Positions 56,085 to 64,000 of a DNA stretch of 64,000 bases are shown here, one piece after another. This DNA comes from an uncultured Burkholderiales bacterium. GTDB lineage: Bacteria; Pseudomonadota; Gammaproteobacteria; Burkholderiales; Burkholderiaceae. The notes beneath the pieces were generated by a model that worked only from the letters and a program-made list of their open reading frames with translations, was not told the DNA's origin and made no database searches. The translations under genes and the position numbers were made by a program. The stretch is taken from the NCBI GenBank assembly GCA_946480465.1, contig CAMLJY010000013.1, positions 1 to 64,000 of the forward strand, written 5' to 3'. Position 1 is the stretch's first letter, and every line of letters begins with the position of its first letter.

Positions 56085-56639
56085 ATGCAGAACATCAAGC
56101 AGACTGGGTCGGCGCGGCGCGCACGGGGCCTCACGTTGGTCGAGTGCCTGTGCACGGTCTCGATCCTGGCGACCTCGCTCGGCATGGCACTGCCCAGCCT
56201 GCAAAAGTGGCAAGGACGCCAGGCACTCCTGTCCGCAGCCTCCGAACTTGAAACGGACGTGCAGTACGCGCGTTCGCTATCGGTCGCCCAGAACAGTCCC
56301 ATCCATCTGACCGTTCGCACCGCCGCTGGAGGCACCTGCTACGTGATCCACGCAGGCGAACCGGAGGACTGCACCTGCAGCATCGGGGGAGGCCCCCTCT
56401 GCGCGGCCCATGCCACCACGTGGCGCCACGCCGCCTATCCCGCAACTGGCGCGGTGAAGCTGCTGCACCGTGACACGACGCTGACCTTCAATCCGGGCCA
56501 GGGTACCGTGACACCCACAGCCACCTTCAAGCTGAAGGTGGCCGAGGTCGGCACGGTGCATCAGATCGTCAGCATCATGGGCCGCACACGCTCCTGCTCC
56601 CCGGACGGAGTGCTTCGCACAAGAGCCTGCAAGAGCTGA
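56085..56639 (+). CDS. GspH/FimT-family minor pseudopilin (FimU-like)
   Basis: The 184-residue protein has a class III prepilin leader ending RARG15, cleaved before LTLVE with Glu20 at +5, then the hydrophobic pilin helix, and a GspH-type globular domain with several Cys (CTCSIGGGPLC). Minor pilins of this group prime type IV pilus assembly. It is first in a run of six minor-pilin-type genes. Its N-terminal residue is Leu instead of the usual Phe. Confidence 0.88.
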   Translation: MQNIKQTGSARRARGLTLVECLCTVSILATSLGMALPSLQKWQGRQALLSAASELETDVQYARSLSVAQNSPIHLTVRTAAGGTCYVIHAGEPEDCTCSIGGGPLCAAHATTWRHAAYPATGAVKLLHRDTTLTFNPGQGTVTPTATFKLKVAEVGTVHQIVSIMGRTRSCSPDGVLRTRACKS

Positions 56640-56764
56640 CCACGACTTTGGGGGGCGGCGACGAACGGCCGCATTGAGCGGACGAATGGCATACCACACC
56701 CTGTCCTGCTGCCGCCCCCGATGCCAACATCCACCCGTCCGGTTTCGTGCGAAATGACATAAAA

Positions 56765-57196
56765 ATGCGCCCCAGGGGATTCACCTTGATCGAACTGCTG
56801 ATCACCGTCGCGATCGCAGCGATCCTTACGGCGATTGCGTACCCCAGCTTCGTGGAGTCGATTCGCAAGGGCCGGCGCGCGGACGCGATCGAGTTCATGA
56901 CCAAGATCCAGCAGGCTGAGGAGCGGTGGCGTGCGAACAACTCGTTCTACACCACTGACCTGTCGCCGAGCGGGCTCAACGTGGCCCCGTCTGCAGGTGC
57001 GGCGCCCAGTCCCAAGGGCTATTACAGCGTCGTCGTGACCGTCCCCGGAGACTCGGCCGCGTCCGCATACACGATCACCGCCACCGCCGTTGGCGTGCAG
57101 GCGGCCGATGCCAAGTGTGCGTTCATGTCCATTGCCATGGCGGGCGGCAACATGACCTACGACTCCACGAGCGGCCAGGCCTGCTGGGCGAAATGA
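56765..57196 (+). CDS. pilE: Type IV pilin-like protein PilE
   Basis: The 143-residue protein has the short leader MRPRG cleaved before FTLIE (Glu10, +5), the N-terminal helix LLITVAIAAILTAIAYPSFVES, and a PilE-type C-terminal domain with two Cys (AKCAFM, QACW) that can form a disulfide loop. It is probably a minor pilin, not the major one. The GTG at 56747 is an alternative start. Its stop overlaps the ATG of the next gene by four bases. Confidence 0.88.
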   Translation: MRPRGFTLIELLITVAIAAILTAIAYPSFVESIRKGRRADAIEFMTKIQQAEERWRANNSFYTTDLSPSGLNVAPSAGAAPSPKGYYSVVVTVPGDSAASAYTITATAVGVQAADAKCAFMSIAMAGGNMTYDSTSGQACWAK

Positions 57197-57777
57197 GCGT
57201 GCAACGTCTGCCTGCACGGCCCGACACGGGCCTCACTATGCTCGAACTCCTCGTGGTCGTTGCGATCGTCGCCATCGTGGTCGGCATTGGAATGCCGTCG
57301 CTGCGTGATTGGCTGATATCACAGCGCGTTGTCTCAACGGCCGGAGAAGTCGTGACGGACCTGCGCTTCGGGCGCACCGATGCCATCAGTAGCAATAACT
57401 TTGTCGTCATCAGATTCAGCGACGAAGGCAAGGGTTGCTACACGATATTCCGATCTCCTCATGAATCTCCTCCCTTGACAGCGTGTGACTGCACCAAGGG
57501 CGCGGGCGCGGCGTGCGACTCTCCGTACACCGAACTCAAGACCTATGCCCCTCCCGCCGACGGTGAGGTGGCAATCAAATCGGTCGCGGCCATGTACGAG
57601 GTATACCGACCTGGGGGGCGGGTTGACACGGAAAGCGCTGACTTCTCGGGCGTTGACCTTCGAGTCACGGCGGCTGGAGGCAAGGAACTCAAGGTCGTCA
57701 CGACAGTTGGCCTTCCGCGTCCAATGATCTGCAAGCCGGCAGGGTCCAAGATCTCCGGCTTCAAGCCTTGCTCCTGA
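57193..57777 (+). CDS. GspH/FimT-family minor pseudopilin (FimT-like)
   Basis: The 194-residue protein has a prepilin leader ending DTG13, cleaved before LTMLE (Glu18, +5), a hydrophobic helix (LLVVVAIVAIVVGIGMPSL), and a GspH-type domain with several Cys (ACDCTKGAGAACD). Codon use is slightly less GC-rich than in flanking genes. It overlaps pilE by four bases. It is the second GspH-type protein in the cluster. Confidence 0.87.
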   Translation: MSVQRLPARPDTGLTMLELLVVVAIVAIVVGIGMPSLRDWLISQRVVSTAGEVVTDLRFGRTDAISSNNFVVIRFSDEGKGCYTIFRSPHESPPLTACDCTKGAGAACDSPYTELKTYAPPADGEVAIKSVAAMYEVYRPGGRVDTESADFSGVDLRVTAAGGKELKVVTTVGLPRPMICKPAGSKISGFKPCS

Positions 57778-57785
57778 GGGCTCAA

Positions 57786-58460
57786 ATGACCATGCACCGT
57801 CTCAATCGACCCGCACGCGGCTTGTCGATCGTTGAACTGCTGATCGGCGTCGCCGTGGGCCTGTTCGTTCTGGCTGGGGCCGCGATGGTGGCAACCGACC
57901 AGATCGTCGACAACCGCCGCTTGTTGCTGGAGACCCAGATTCAACAAGACATGCGCACGGCAATGGACATCATCGTGCGCGATATTCGCCGGAGTGGTTA
58001 CGGCTACTACGCCGACGAGTTGGCAACGGTCGGTGGCTCCCCGACTCCGGCAACCGCTTATCAGCCCGCAGGAGCCATCGGCGGCCCGAGCGATACCCTG
58101 CTGTATACCTATGGCGAGGCCAGCCATGCCGACAACAAAGTCGTGGATCCGAAGGACCACCGGGGCTTTCAGCATGCCGGCGACGTGATCCAGGTGCAAC
58201 TCGGCCAGGACAATTGGCAGCCGCTGACGGATCCGGACGTCGTCAGAATCACGACCTTCACAGCCACGCCGCAGGCGACCGTGACCCTGCTGCCCAACTG
58301 TTCCTCGGGGCCACCGTGTCCGGCCAAAGACTGCGGCAATCCACGCATTGTCACTCGCACGATCCGAGTGGTGATGGAAGGCGTAGCTCGCCACGACGAT
58401 CGCGTGAAGCGCCGTCTCGAAAGCATCGTGCGCGTGCGAAATGACGAGGTGTGTCTATGA
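57786..58460 (+). CDS. pilW: PilW-family minor pilin
   Basis: The 224-residue protein has a prepilin leader ending RPARG12, cleaved before LSIVE (Glu17, +5), a hydrophobic helix (LLIGVAVGLFVLAGAAMVA), and the PilW helix LLLETQIQQDMRTAMDIIVRDIRRSGY. PilW is part of the priming complex of type IV pili. The ATG at 57786 has GAGGG upstream. Its stop overlaps the ATG of pilX by four bases. Confidence 0.88.
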   Translation: MTMHRLNRPARGLSIVELLIGVAVGLFVLAGAAMVATDQIVDNRRLLLETQIQQDMRTAMDIIVRDIRRSGYGYYADELATVGGSPTPATAYQPAGAIGGPSDTLLYTYGEASHADNKVVDPKDHRGFQHAGDVIQVQLGQDNWQPLTDPDVVRITTFTATPQATVTLLPNCSSGPPCPAKDCGNPRIVTRTIRVVMEGVARHDDRVKRRLESIVRVRNDEVCL

Positions 58461-59812
58461 CGCTTTCGAAAGTACTCCGCGGGCGCTCACGGCAGCGCGG
58501 GGCAGCGTCCCTCGCGGTCGTGATGGTGTTGTTCTTCATCCTTGCGATGGTCGCCGCATACACCAATCGCAACCTCGTCTTCGAGCAGCGCACCTCAGCG
58601 AACAGCTATCGCGGCGCGCGCGCTCTCGCCGCGGCGGACGCCGGGGTCGATTGGGCGATCGGCATGCTCAATGGCGGCGTCATCGGAAACACGTGCACGG
58701 CAGCGGGCGCAAGCAATGACTTCCGAACCCGCTATCTGCGCGTCGAGGAAGACGGCGCATTCACGGCCAACACCTGGCCCAGCACCGGCGCGAGCGCCAT
58801 TGTCCAGGCGCAGCCGTCCTGCTCGGGTGTCGAAGGCGGGGGATGGCAGTGCAGTTGTCCGCTTGGGCCTCCTGCAATGCTGAATGCAGCCAACTCGGAA
58901 GAGCCGGTCTTCGTCGTTGGATTCAGGCGGGAGCCTGCGCCTAACGGTGTCGTGGCGCTGCAGGTCCGAGCCTGCGATACGGTGCGCTCCGGCATCGTCA
59001 CCGAGTCCAACGTGAACACCAAAGGTTCATGCCACGTGAACGACATGATCTACGACCTGGAAGGCGGGGCGCACAAGGCGCACCTGACGGTCGACGCGAT
59101 GGCCATGCTGAGGGTGTCGGTGGGCCTCGTCAGTGCCCTGCCCGTGGTTCCCTCGGCGGCGCTGACCGTGCTGGGCAAGATCGACCAGAACGCCGGGACG
59201 CAATTGAATGCCGCCAACCCGGATCCCTTGACCGGGCTCGCGCTGCGAGCAGGCGGGACCATCGGGGATCCGGCGGCGGACATCAGGGCATCCGGTCCGG
59301 CAGGCAGCACAGCGGGCGCCAGCTCACCGTCAGAGCCTGATCTGAACGGCCTGTCAGCCGATGAGTTCTTCCGGACCACGTTTGGCATGCCTCAAGCAAC
59401 CTACATGCAACAGCCGGCAGCCGTCCGGATTGATTGCAGTTCGGCGTGCAGCGCAAGTACCAAGTTGTTGCCCGCGATCGCGGCAGGCCCGACGCGGGTG
59501 ATCTTCGTGGACGGAGACCTGAACCTCGACACGACGACCGCCATCGGATCGGCCGCGACACCGACGATGGTCGTCGTCACGAAGAATGTGACGGTATCGC
59601 AACCGATCGCATTCAACGGCGTGCTTTATGTCGGTGGCGATCTCTCATGGGGCGTGAATGGCGGCCTTGCCTCGGGGGCCGTGATCGTGGCCGGAAAGTA
59701 CAACGGCAGCGGCAATGCCGCCTTCGCCTATGACCGAAAGATCGTCCAGCGGATCAACAAGTTCTATGGCTCATTCGTCCGCGTGCCCGGCGGCTGGATC
59801 ACGGAGAGCTGA
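58457..59812 (+). CDS. pilX: PilX-family minor pilin, extended
   Basis: The 451-residue protein has a PilX-type N-terminus: RQRGAASLAVVMVLFFILAMV without the usual Glu at +5, then RTSANSYRGARALAAADAGVDWA. The large C-terminal part has several Cys and repeating beta-strand segments (GPTRVIFVDGDLNLD, VVVTKNVTVSQPIAFNGVLYVGGDL). This is longer than the roughly 200-residue Pseudomonas PilX; long forms occur in betaproteobacteria. The ATG overlaps pilW's stop by four bases. Confidence 0.85.
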   Translation: MTLSKVLRGRSRQRGAASLAVVMVLFFILAMVAAYTNRNLVFEQRTSANSYRGARALAAADAGVDWAIGMLNGGVIGNTCTAAGASNDFRTRYLRVEEDGAFTANTWPSTGASAIVQAQPSCSGVEGGGWQCSCPLGPPAMLNAANSEEPVFVVGFRREPAPNGVVALQVRACDTVRSGIVTESNVNTKGSCHVNDMIYDLEGGAHKAHLTVDAMAMLRVSVGLVSALPVVPSAALTVLGKIDQNAGTQLNAANPDPLTGLALRAGGTIGDPAADIRASGPAGSTAGASSPSEPDLNGLSADEFFRTTFGMPQATYMQQPAAVRIDCSSACSASTKLLPAIAAGPTRVIFVDGDLNLDTTTAIGSAATPTMVVVTKNVTVSQPIAFNGVLYVGGDLSWGVNGGLASGAVIVAGKYNGSGNAAFAYDRKIVQRINKFYGSFVRVPGGWITES

Positions 59813-59813
59813 C

Positions 59814-61313
59814 GTGCTTCGAATCAATCGAAAGCCGCAACGCGGCGTGTCACTCGTCGAAGCCCTGGTTTCAATGGCGATCATGGGCTTCGGCATGCTC
59901 GCGATCGTTGGGGTCCAAGGAACGCTGCGCTTCAACGGTGACGTGTCGAAGCAGCGCAGCGAAGCCACGCGGCTGGCCGAGCAGGAATTGGAGCGCTTGC
60001 GCAGTTTCTCGCAAGTGGCGAGTGGCGCCGAGGACGAGACGGAGTTCGAAGCGCTCGAGAGCGCCACCGCGACTCACTCCCCTTCCGGTGCCAACGCCAC
60101 ATTCACGTTGACGCGCACCATTCTTCCTGCCCCGGACGGCAGCAGCAGAATGGTCCACGTGGTGGTCGATTGGTTCGATCGCACCGGCCAGAGACGCGAA
60201 GTCTCGATGCACGACATGCTGGCACGCGTGGACCCCGTGCTGTCCGGGCTGGTGAAGGCCGCCAAGCCGCTGACTCCGATTGGCCGGAGGAACAAGCGTC
60301 ATCCGACCATACCCGAAAGGGCTCATGACCTGGGGGATGGCGGCACCAGCATATTCAAGCCGGTTGAATCCGGAACCGAGGCGTGGGTGTTCAATAACTC
60401 GACTGGCGAGATCACCCACGTTTGCACGGTCAGTGCCTCAGCGACATCCGACTCGCTGACTTCAACTGACGGCTGCGGCAAGGCGCTTGAGATCACGGCG
60501 TTGCTGCTCTCGGGCGAGATTCGATTCAACCTGCGAGGCAGCGCCAAGAACCTGGGGACGGAGAGCGCTCTCAAGCCCGTCGCTGCCGGCGACGTAGCGT
60601 GGGTTATCGATCACGCCACGCAAAATCTGGTCCGGATCTGCCCCGTGTCATCGGGTGCGGCGACAGATTCGTTGACGGACGTCCCCTCTTCTTCTGATTG
60701 CGAATTTCCGGCTCTACCGGTACGCATCGCCCCGTTCGAACCGACCGACGCCACTCATACGCTCGCGGCTGCGGATTCGGAGAATCCCTTGTGGCCATCG
60801 ATTCCGGTGACCGTGAAGCTCGACACCACGGTGGCGTATCCCAAGGACCAGATGCCGGACATGACCTGCTATTCGGATGCGCAGACCGGCCGATTCGCGC
60901 CCGCAATCACTCATCCGGTACAACGAGCCGTCCAGTACTTCTGCATCATCAAACGCACTCCACTGACGAAGGATGGCTGGGGGGGGCGCACCATGGTGGA
61001 GCCGGTGGGATTCTCGGACAGCACGGCAGCAGACGGTACGGCAGCAAAATGGTCCATCGGCGACGTCGCAGGGACCTACCGCGTCTGCCGCTACACCACC
61101 GCGAGCAGCGACTACACGAGCAACGAGGACCATCCCGCGTACTACTCGAAGAACGAGGCGGGTTGCTCCGGTTTCTGCCGGAGAGTGACCGGAAACCTGA
61201 TCAATCAGAATTTCCTGATCATCGACGGGACGAAGTCCTGCCCCACGGACACTGCGGTCAATCCCTCCGCGGGCGACCTGATCAACGGCAATACGCGGCA
61301 GCACCAACCTTGA
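59814..61313 (+). CDS. pilV: PilV-family minor pilin with extended, internally duplicated C-terminus
   Basis: The 499-residue protein has a prepilin leader ending RG11, cleaved before VSLVE (Glu16, +5), and a PilV-type first 140 residues. The remainder is unusual. Two related units of about 40 residues, 182-221 (KPVESGTEAWVFNNSTGEIT...) and 254-296 (KPVAAGDVAWVIDHATQNLV...), each end in a Cys. A Cys-rich tail follows. The start is GTG with GGAG seven bases upstream. It is last of the pilin genes; no pilY1 follows. Confidence 0.85.
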   Translation: MLRINRKPQRGVSLVEALVSMAIMGFGMLAIVGVQGTLRFNGDVSKQRSEATRLAEQELERLRSFSQVASGAEDETEFEALESATATHSPSGANATFTLTRTILPAPDGSSRMVHVVVDWFDRTGQRREVSMHDMLARVDPVLSGLVKAAKPLTPIGRRNKRHPTIPERAHDLGDGGTSIFKPVESGTEAWVFNNSTGEITHVCTVSASATSDSLTSTDGCGKALEITALLLSGEIRFNLRGSAKNLGTESALKPVAAGDVAWVIDHATQNLVRICPVSSGAATDSLTDVPSSSDCEFPALPVRIAPFEPTDATHTLAAADSENPLWPSIPVTVKLDTTVAYPKDQMPDMTCYSDAQTGRFAPAITHPVQRAVQYFCIIKRTPLTKDGWGGRTMVEPVGFSDSTAADGTAAKWSIGDVAGTYRVCRYTTASSDYTSNEDHPAYYSKNEAGCSGFCRRVTGNLINQNFLIIDGTKSCPTDTAVNPSAGDLINGNTRQHQP

Positions 61314-61331
61314 ACGCCGCCGCAGCAGCGA

Positions 61332-61429
61332 CCGTTCAGTGGCTGCCGTTCAGTGGCTGCCGTTCAGTGGCTCCCGTTCAGTGGCTGCCGTTCAGTGGCT
61401 GCCGTTCAGTGGCTGCCGTTCAGTGGCTG
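61332..61429. repeat. 14-bp tandem repeat, seven copies
   Basis: Seven head-to-tail copies of CCGTTCAGTGGCTG fill 98 bases after pilV; only the third differs (last base C), and an eighth partial copy (CCGTTTGGCGG) follows. Because 14 is not a multiple of three, each frame encodes the same 14-residue cycle. No gene uses it as far as I can see. It looks like a minisatellite able to change copy number. Confidence 0.9.
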
Positions 61430-61520
61430 CCGTTTGGCGGCCGTTTCGTGATCCTCCCGGCGGCCGAGCCTGCGCCGCCGCAGCAGAGCGGGCGTGGTTG
61501 GTCCCGCAGACCTGCTTCAG

Positions 61521-61736
61521 TCAGTGCAGGCGCGTGACCCTCACCGCCGGCGTCCGGAACTCGCGTCCGACGACCGCGCGGGCATAGAGGTAGTTGCAGC
61601 GGGCGCGCTCGCTGAGCGCGTCCATGTCGACGAGGCCCGACTCATCGCAGGGGAAGGACAAGGCGCGCCCCTCGTTGAACAGGGATTCGAAGCGCAGTTC
61701 GTAATCGGCAGCTTGTGCTTGGGTGGCGTTCGACAT
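61521..61736 (-). CDS. Small conserved hypothetical protein
   Basis: The 71-residue soluble protein reads MSNATQAQAADYELRFESLF at its start, then a conserved block FNEGRALSFPCDESGLVDMD and LSERARCNYLYARAVVGREF. Function is unknown; I recall similar short proteins in Burkholderiales. ATG 61736 has GGGAG six bases upstream, which supports it. It is downstream of, and transcribed like, the UxaA operon, but the 207-base gap upstream of it has no visible gene. Confidence 0.75.
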   Translation of the reverse strand: MSNATQAQAADYELRFESLFNEGRALSFPCDESGLVDMDALSERARCNYLYARAVVGREFRTPAVRVTRLH

Positions 61737-61943
61737 GATGTTCTCCCGAGCCAATGGATCACCGTATGGCTGGAAGCTTAGGCGCGCGCCGGTTTCAGCG
61801 CGCTGTCACAACGCCGATGTATGGGGTCGGTGCCGTTCCGCGCCTGCTGTAGGAATTTGTCCGACGTCCCGGCGCGTGGGCGGCCCCGTGGCGCATCCTG
61901 CCTGGCACGTCGTTCGCACCGATCGCCGCGGCCGGGTCGCGCG

Positions 61944-63488
61944 TCACAGGACGGCGCCGAGCGACCAGGGCACGAATTCGTGGTCGCCCAGCCCGTGCAG
62001 CTCGCTCAGCGTGCGTTCGCCGGAGGCGGTGGCCAGCATCAGCTGGAACAGGCGCTCGCCGGCTTCGTCCACACTGAGGCGGCCATCGACGATCTCGCCC
62101 GCGTTGAAGTCCATGTCCAGGCTCATGCGGCGGAACATCGGCGTGTTGGTCGCCAGCTTGAGCGAGGGCGTTGGCTTGCAGCCGAAGGTCGACCCGCGGC
62201 CGGTCGTGAAGCAGATCAGGTTGGCGCCGCCGGCCACCTGGCCGGTGGCGGAGACGGGGTCGAAGCCGGGGGTGTCCATGAAGACCAGGCCGCGCGTGCG
62301 CACGGCTTCGGCGTAGCCGATCACGTCCATCAGCCCGCTGCCGCCGCCCTTGGCCACCGCGCCCAGGGACTTCTCCAGGATGGTGGTGATGCCACCCGCC
62401 TTGTTGCCTGGCGAGGGGTTGTTGTCCATCGCCGTGCCGTTGCGCGCGGTGTAGTCCTCCCACCAGCGCAGCCGCTCGAGCAGGCGCTGCGCCACCTCGG
62501 TCGTGGCCGCGCGCGCGGTCAGCAGGTGCTCGGCGCCGTGGATCTCAGGCGTTTCGGACAGGATGGCCGTGCCGCCGTGCCGCACCAGCCGGTCCACCGC
62601 CGCGCCCAGCGCCGGGTTGGCGCTGATGCCGGAGTAACCGTCGGAACCGCCGCACTGCAGGCCCACCACCAGGTGGCTGGCGGGTACCGTGCTGCGCCGG
62701 GCGGCGGCCGCGGCCTCGACCATCTGGCGCACGATGGCAATGCCTTCGGCGATCGCGGAGCGCGTGCCGCCGGTGTCCTGGATGGTCAGCGTGCGGATGC
62801 GCGAGGGCTTGGCGCCCTTCGCCAGGCCCTGCGCCAGTTCGTCCACCTGGTTCACCTCGCAGCCCAGCCCCACCACGAGCACGGCGGCGAAGTTGGGGTG
62901 CAGCGCGTAGCCGCGCAGCGTGCGCCGCAGCAAGTCCATGCCCTCGCCCTGCCCGCTCATGCCGCAGCCGGTGCCGTGGGTGAGCGCGACCACGCCATCC
63001 ACGCCCGGCCAGCGGTCCAGCGCCGGCCCGGCGAAGGCCTGGGCAATGGCCCGGCAAACGGTGGCCGAGCAGTTGACGGAGGCGATGACGCCGACGAAGT
63101 TGCGCGTGCCGACGCGGCCGTCCGCTCGCGCATAACCCTCGAAGGTAGCGGCCCTGGGCGACGGCACGGTGGCGTTGTAGGCGCTGCCGGCCGCGCCCGC
63201 GGCACCGGCGCCGCCCACCTCCACGTTGTGCACGTGCACGTGATCGCCGGCCGCGATGGGCACGCTGGCCACGCCGATGACCTGGCCGTACTTCAGCACC
63301 ACCTCGCCGCGGTTGATGGGCCGTAGCGCGATCTTGTGCCCGGGCGCGATGGCCGCGCGCACCGGCAGGGGCGCCGGCCCTGCCTGCTCGATCACCTCGC
63401 CGGCTGCCAGTGCCACCCGTGCGACCGCGGTGTTGTCGCGGGCATGCAGCACCAGCAGCGGAGGAACCGGCACCTGTTCAGTCGACAT
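61944..63488 (-). CDS. UxaA-family sugar-acid dehydratase
   Basis: UxaA-family enzymes dehydrate aldonic or aldaric acids such as D-altronate or galactarate to 2-keto-3-deoxy acids. The 514-residue protein has an N-terminal SAF domain (about 1-95) and a large C-terminal domain with GRVGTRNFVGVIASVNCSATV, THGTGCGMSG, GLGCEVNQ, LQCGGSDGYSGISANPALG and FTTGRGSTFG. The exact substrate is uncertain; the adjacent L-rhamnose mutarotase and the dehydrogenase fragment suggest a hexuronate or deoxysugar route. Confidence 0.88.
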   Translation of the reverse strand: MSTEQVPVPPLLVLHARDNTAVARVALAAGEVIEQAGPAPLPVRAAIAPGHKIALRPINRGEVVLKYGQVIGVASVPIAAGDHVHVHNVEVGGAGAAGAAGSAYNATVPSPRAATFEGYARADGRVGTRNFVGVIASVNCSATVCRAIAQAFAGPALDRWPGVDGVVALTHGTGCGMSGQGEGMDLLRRTLRGYALHPNFAAVLVVGLGCEVNQVDELAQGLAKGAKPSRIRTLTIQDTGGTRSAIAEGIAIVRQMVEAAAAARRSTVPASHLVVGLQCGGSDGYSGISANPALGAAVDRLVRHGGTAILSETPEIHGAEHLLTARAATTEVAQRLLERLRWWEDYTARNGTAMDNNPSPGNKAGGITTILEKSLGAVAKGGGSGLMDVIGYAEAVRTRGLVFMDTPGFDPVSATGQVAGGANLICFTTGRGSTFGCKPTPSLKLATNTPMFRRMSLDMDFNAGEIVDGRLSVDEAGERLFQLMLATASGERTLSELHGLGDHEFVPWSLGAVL

Positions 63489-63807
63489 GGAAAACGCTCT
63501 CCATCATCGCCCAGTGCTCGCCCGGCCCGCGGCTCGCCAGCGGCTGCTGGCAGGGGCTGCAGAAGGTCCACCAGCGCCGGGTGTCGGGGTCGGCGGCGAT
63601 GGCCGCCATGTCGGCCTCGAAATCGCTGCCGTGGTATTCCCAGTAGCCGAACAGCAGGTTCTCCGGCTCACGCAGGAAGATGCTGTAGTTGCGGATGTGG
63701 GACGCGGCCAGCCGCGCCAGCACGGCGGGCCAGACGGCGGCATGCAGCCGCTTGTAGTCGGCGATGCGGTCCGGCGCGATGCCGATGACCATGCCCATGC
63801 GTTGCAC
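63478..63807 (-). CDS. rhaM: L-rhamnose mutarotase
   Basis: RhaM interconverts alpha and beta anomers of L-rhamnose (and possibly L-fucose or related sugars). The 109-residue protein shows the family blocks RIADYKRLHAAVWPAVLARL, IRNYSIFLREPENLLFGYWEY and RRWWTFCSPCQQPL. The start is GTG with GGAGG eight bases upstream; ATG codons follow at 63798 and 63792. It overlaps the start of the UxaA gene by 11 bases, so the two are co-translated. Confidence 0.92.
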   Translation of the reverse strand: MQRMGMVIGIAPDRIADYKRLHAAVWPAVLARLAASHIRNYSIFLREPENLLFGYWEYHGSDFEADMAAIAADPDTRRWWTFCSPCQQPLASRGPGEHWAMMESVFHVD

Positions 63808-63827
63808 CGTGGGTTCCTCCTCGGGGA

Positions 63828-64000
63828 TCAGTGCGTGGCCAGCACCGCGCGCAGGCGCGGCTGGGCCAGGTCGGGAAGGTGCGCGCGCGCCAGCTCGATG
63901 CAGGGTGCGACGCGGCGCGCCTTCTTCTGCGCGTGGTTCTGCGCGATGTCGGCCAGGCGATGGGCCAGGAAGGGGTTGAGCAGGCGCTCGCGCAGTTCGG
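63828..64000 (-). CDS. Mannitol/hexuronate dehydrogenase family protein (C-terminal end only)
   Basis: The open frame continues past the window edge. The visible 57 residues (LRERLLNPFLAHRLADIAQN, then HAQKKARRVAPCIELARAHL) match the C-terminal helical domain of the polyol/hexuronate dehydrogenase family (UxaB, UxuB, mannitol dehydrogenase), where the NPFL-H-L-DIA motif and a lysine/arginine cluster are conserved. It would be the NAD-dependent step before the UxaA dehydratase in the same operon. The substrate is uncertain. Confidence 0.65.
   Translation of the reverse strand, partial: ELRERLLNPFLAHRLADIAQNHAQKKARRVAPCIELARAHLPDLAQPRLRAVLATH

Noticed and set aside
61339..61587. ORF translating the 14-bp repeat (VAAVQWLPFSGCRS-type cycles)
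   Set aside because: The repeat keeps all frames open by chance of composition; there is no ribosome site, and the frame runs into the opposite-strand small gene.

Overview
The window is a GC-rich chromosomal segment with dense, mostly short-spaced genes on both strands. Gene content and protein sequences suggest a betaproteobacterium of the order Burkholderiales, close to the Rubrivivax/Leptothrix/Methylibium type of genome. This is an inference from familiar protein families and codon use; no marker gene such as 16S rRNA is present. I see no insertion sequence, prophage, CRISPR array, tRNA or rRNA.

Layout. 1-3.5 kb (minus): end of a leucine operon (LysR regulator, leuC, leuD, a membrane protein running off the edge). 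3.6-6.6 kb (minus): histidine kinase, LytTR regulator and an anchored protein. 6.7-20.8 kb: housekeeping and accessory metabolism (argH, dinB, a lactate/2-hydroxyacid oxidase between LysR genes, a large CoA-transferase, dcd, mobA with a nitroreductase). 20.9-28.5 kb (plus): alpha/beta hydrolase, SNF2 ATPase, secreted DUF885 peptidase and the ahpC-ahpF peroxidase system. 28.7-35.7 kb: a CHASE3 kinase with a single-domain receiver, rdgC, apbC/mrp and an acyl-CoA synthetase. 36.1-40 kb (plus): tonB-exbB-exbD-exbD followed by a periplasmic TPR protein, which together form an energy-transduction module for outer-membrane uptake. 40.1-51 kb: metallo-hydrolase, a MarR regulator divergent from a thioesterase, Entner-Doudoroff genes edd-eda, chaC, a MocA-like transferase, pdxH, a four-PAS hybrid kinase, msrA and a YdcF-like protein. 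51.1-56 kb: ubiD with a structured 3' RNA, a lytic transglycosylase, glyA under a ZTP riboswitch, and nrdR. 56.1-61.3 kb (plus): six minor-pilin genes of the type IV pilus. 61.3-64 kb: a minisatellite, then a minus-strand sugar-acid operon (UxaA-type dehydratase, L-rhamnose mutarotase, polyol/hexuronate dehydrogenase end).

The most interesting non-coding elements are the ZTP (pfl) riboswitch before glyA, a chain of hairpins ending in an intrinsic terminator downstream of ubiD, a 14-bp tandem repeat in seven copies after pilV, twin MarR-type palindromes, and ribosome-site hairpins ahead of tonB and the first pilin gene. I found no convincing wholly new multi-gene system. The best candidates for undescribed biology are the ubiD-linked RNA and the extended PilV with its internal duplication.
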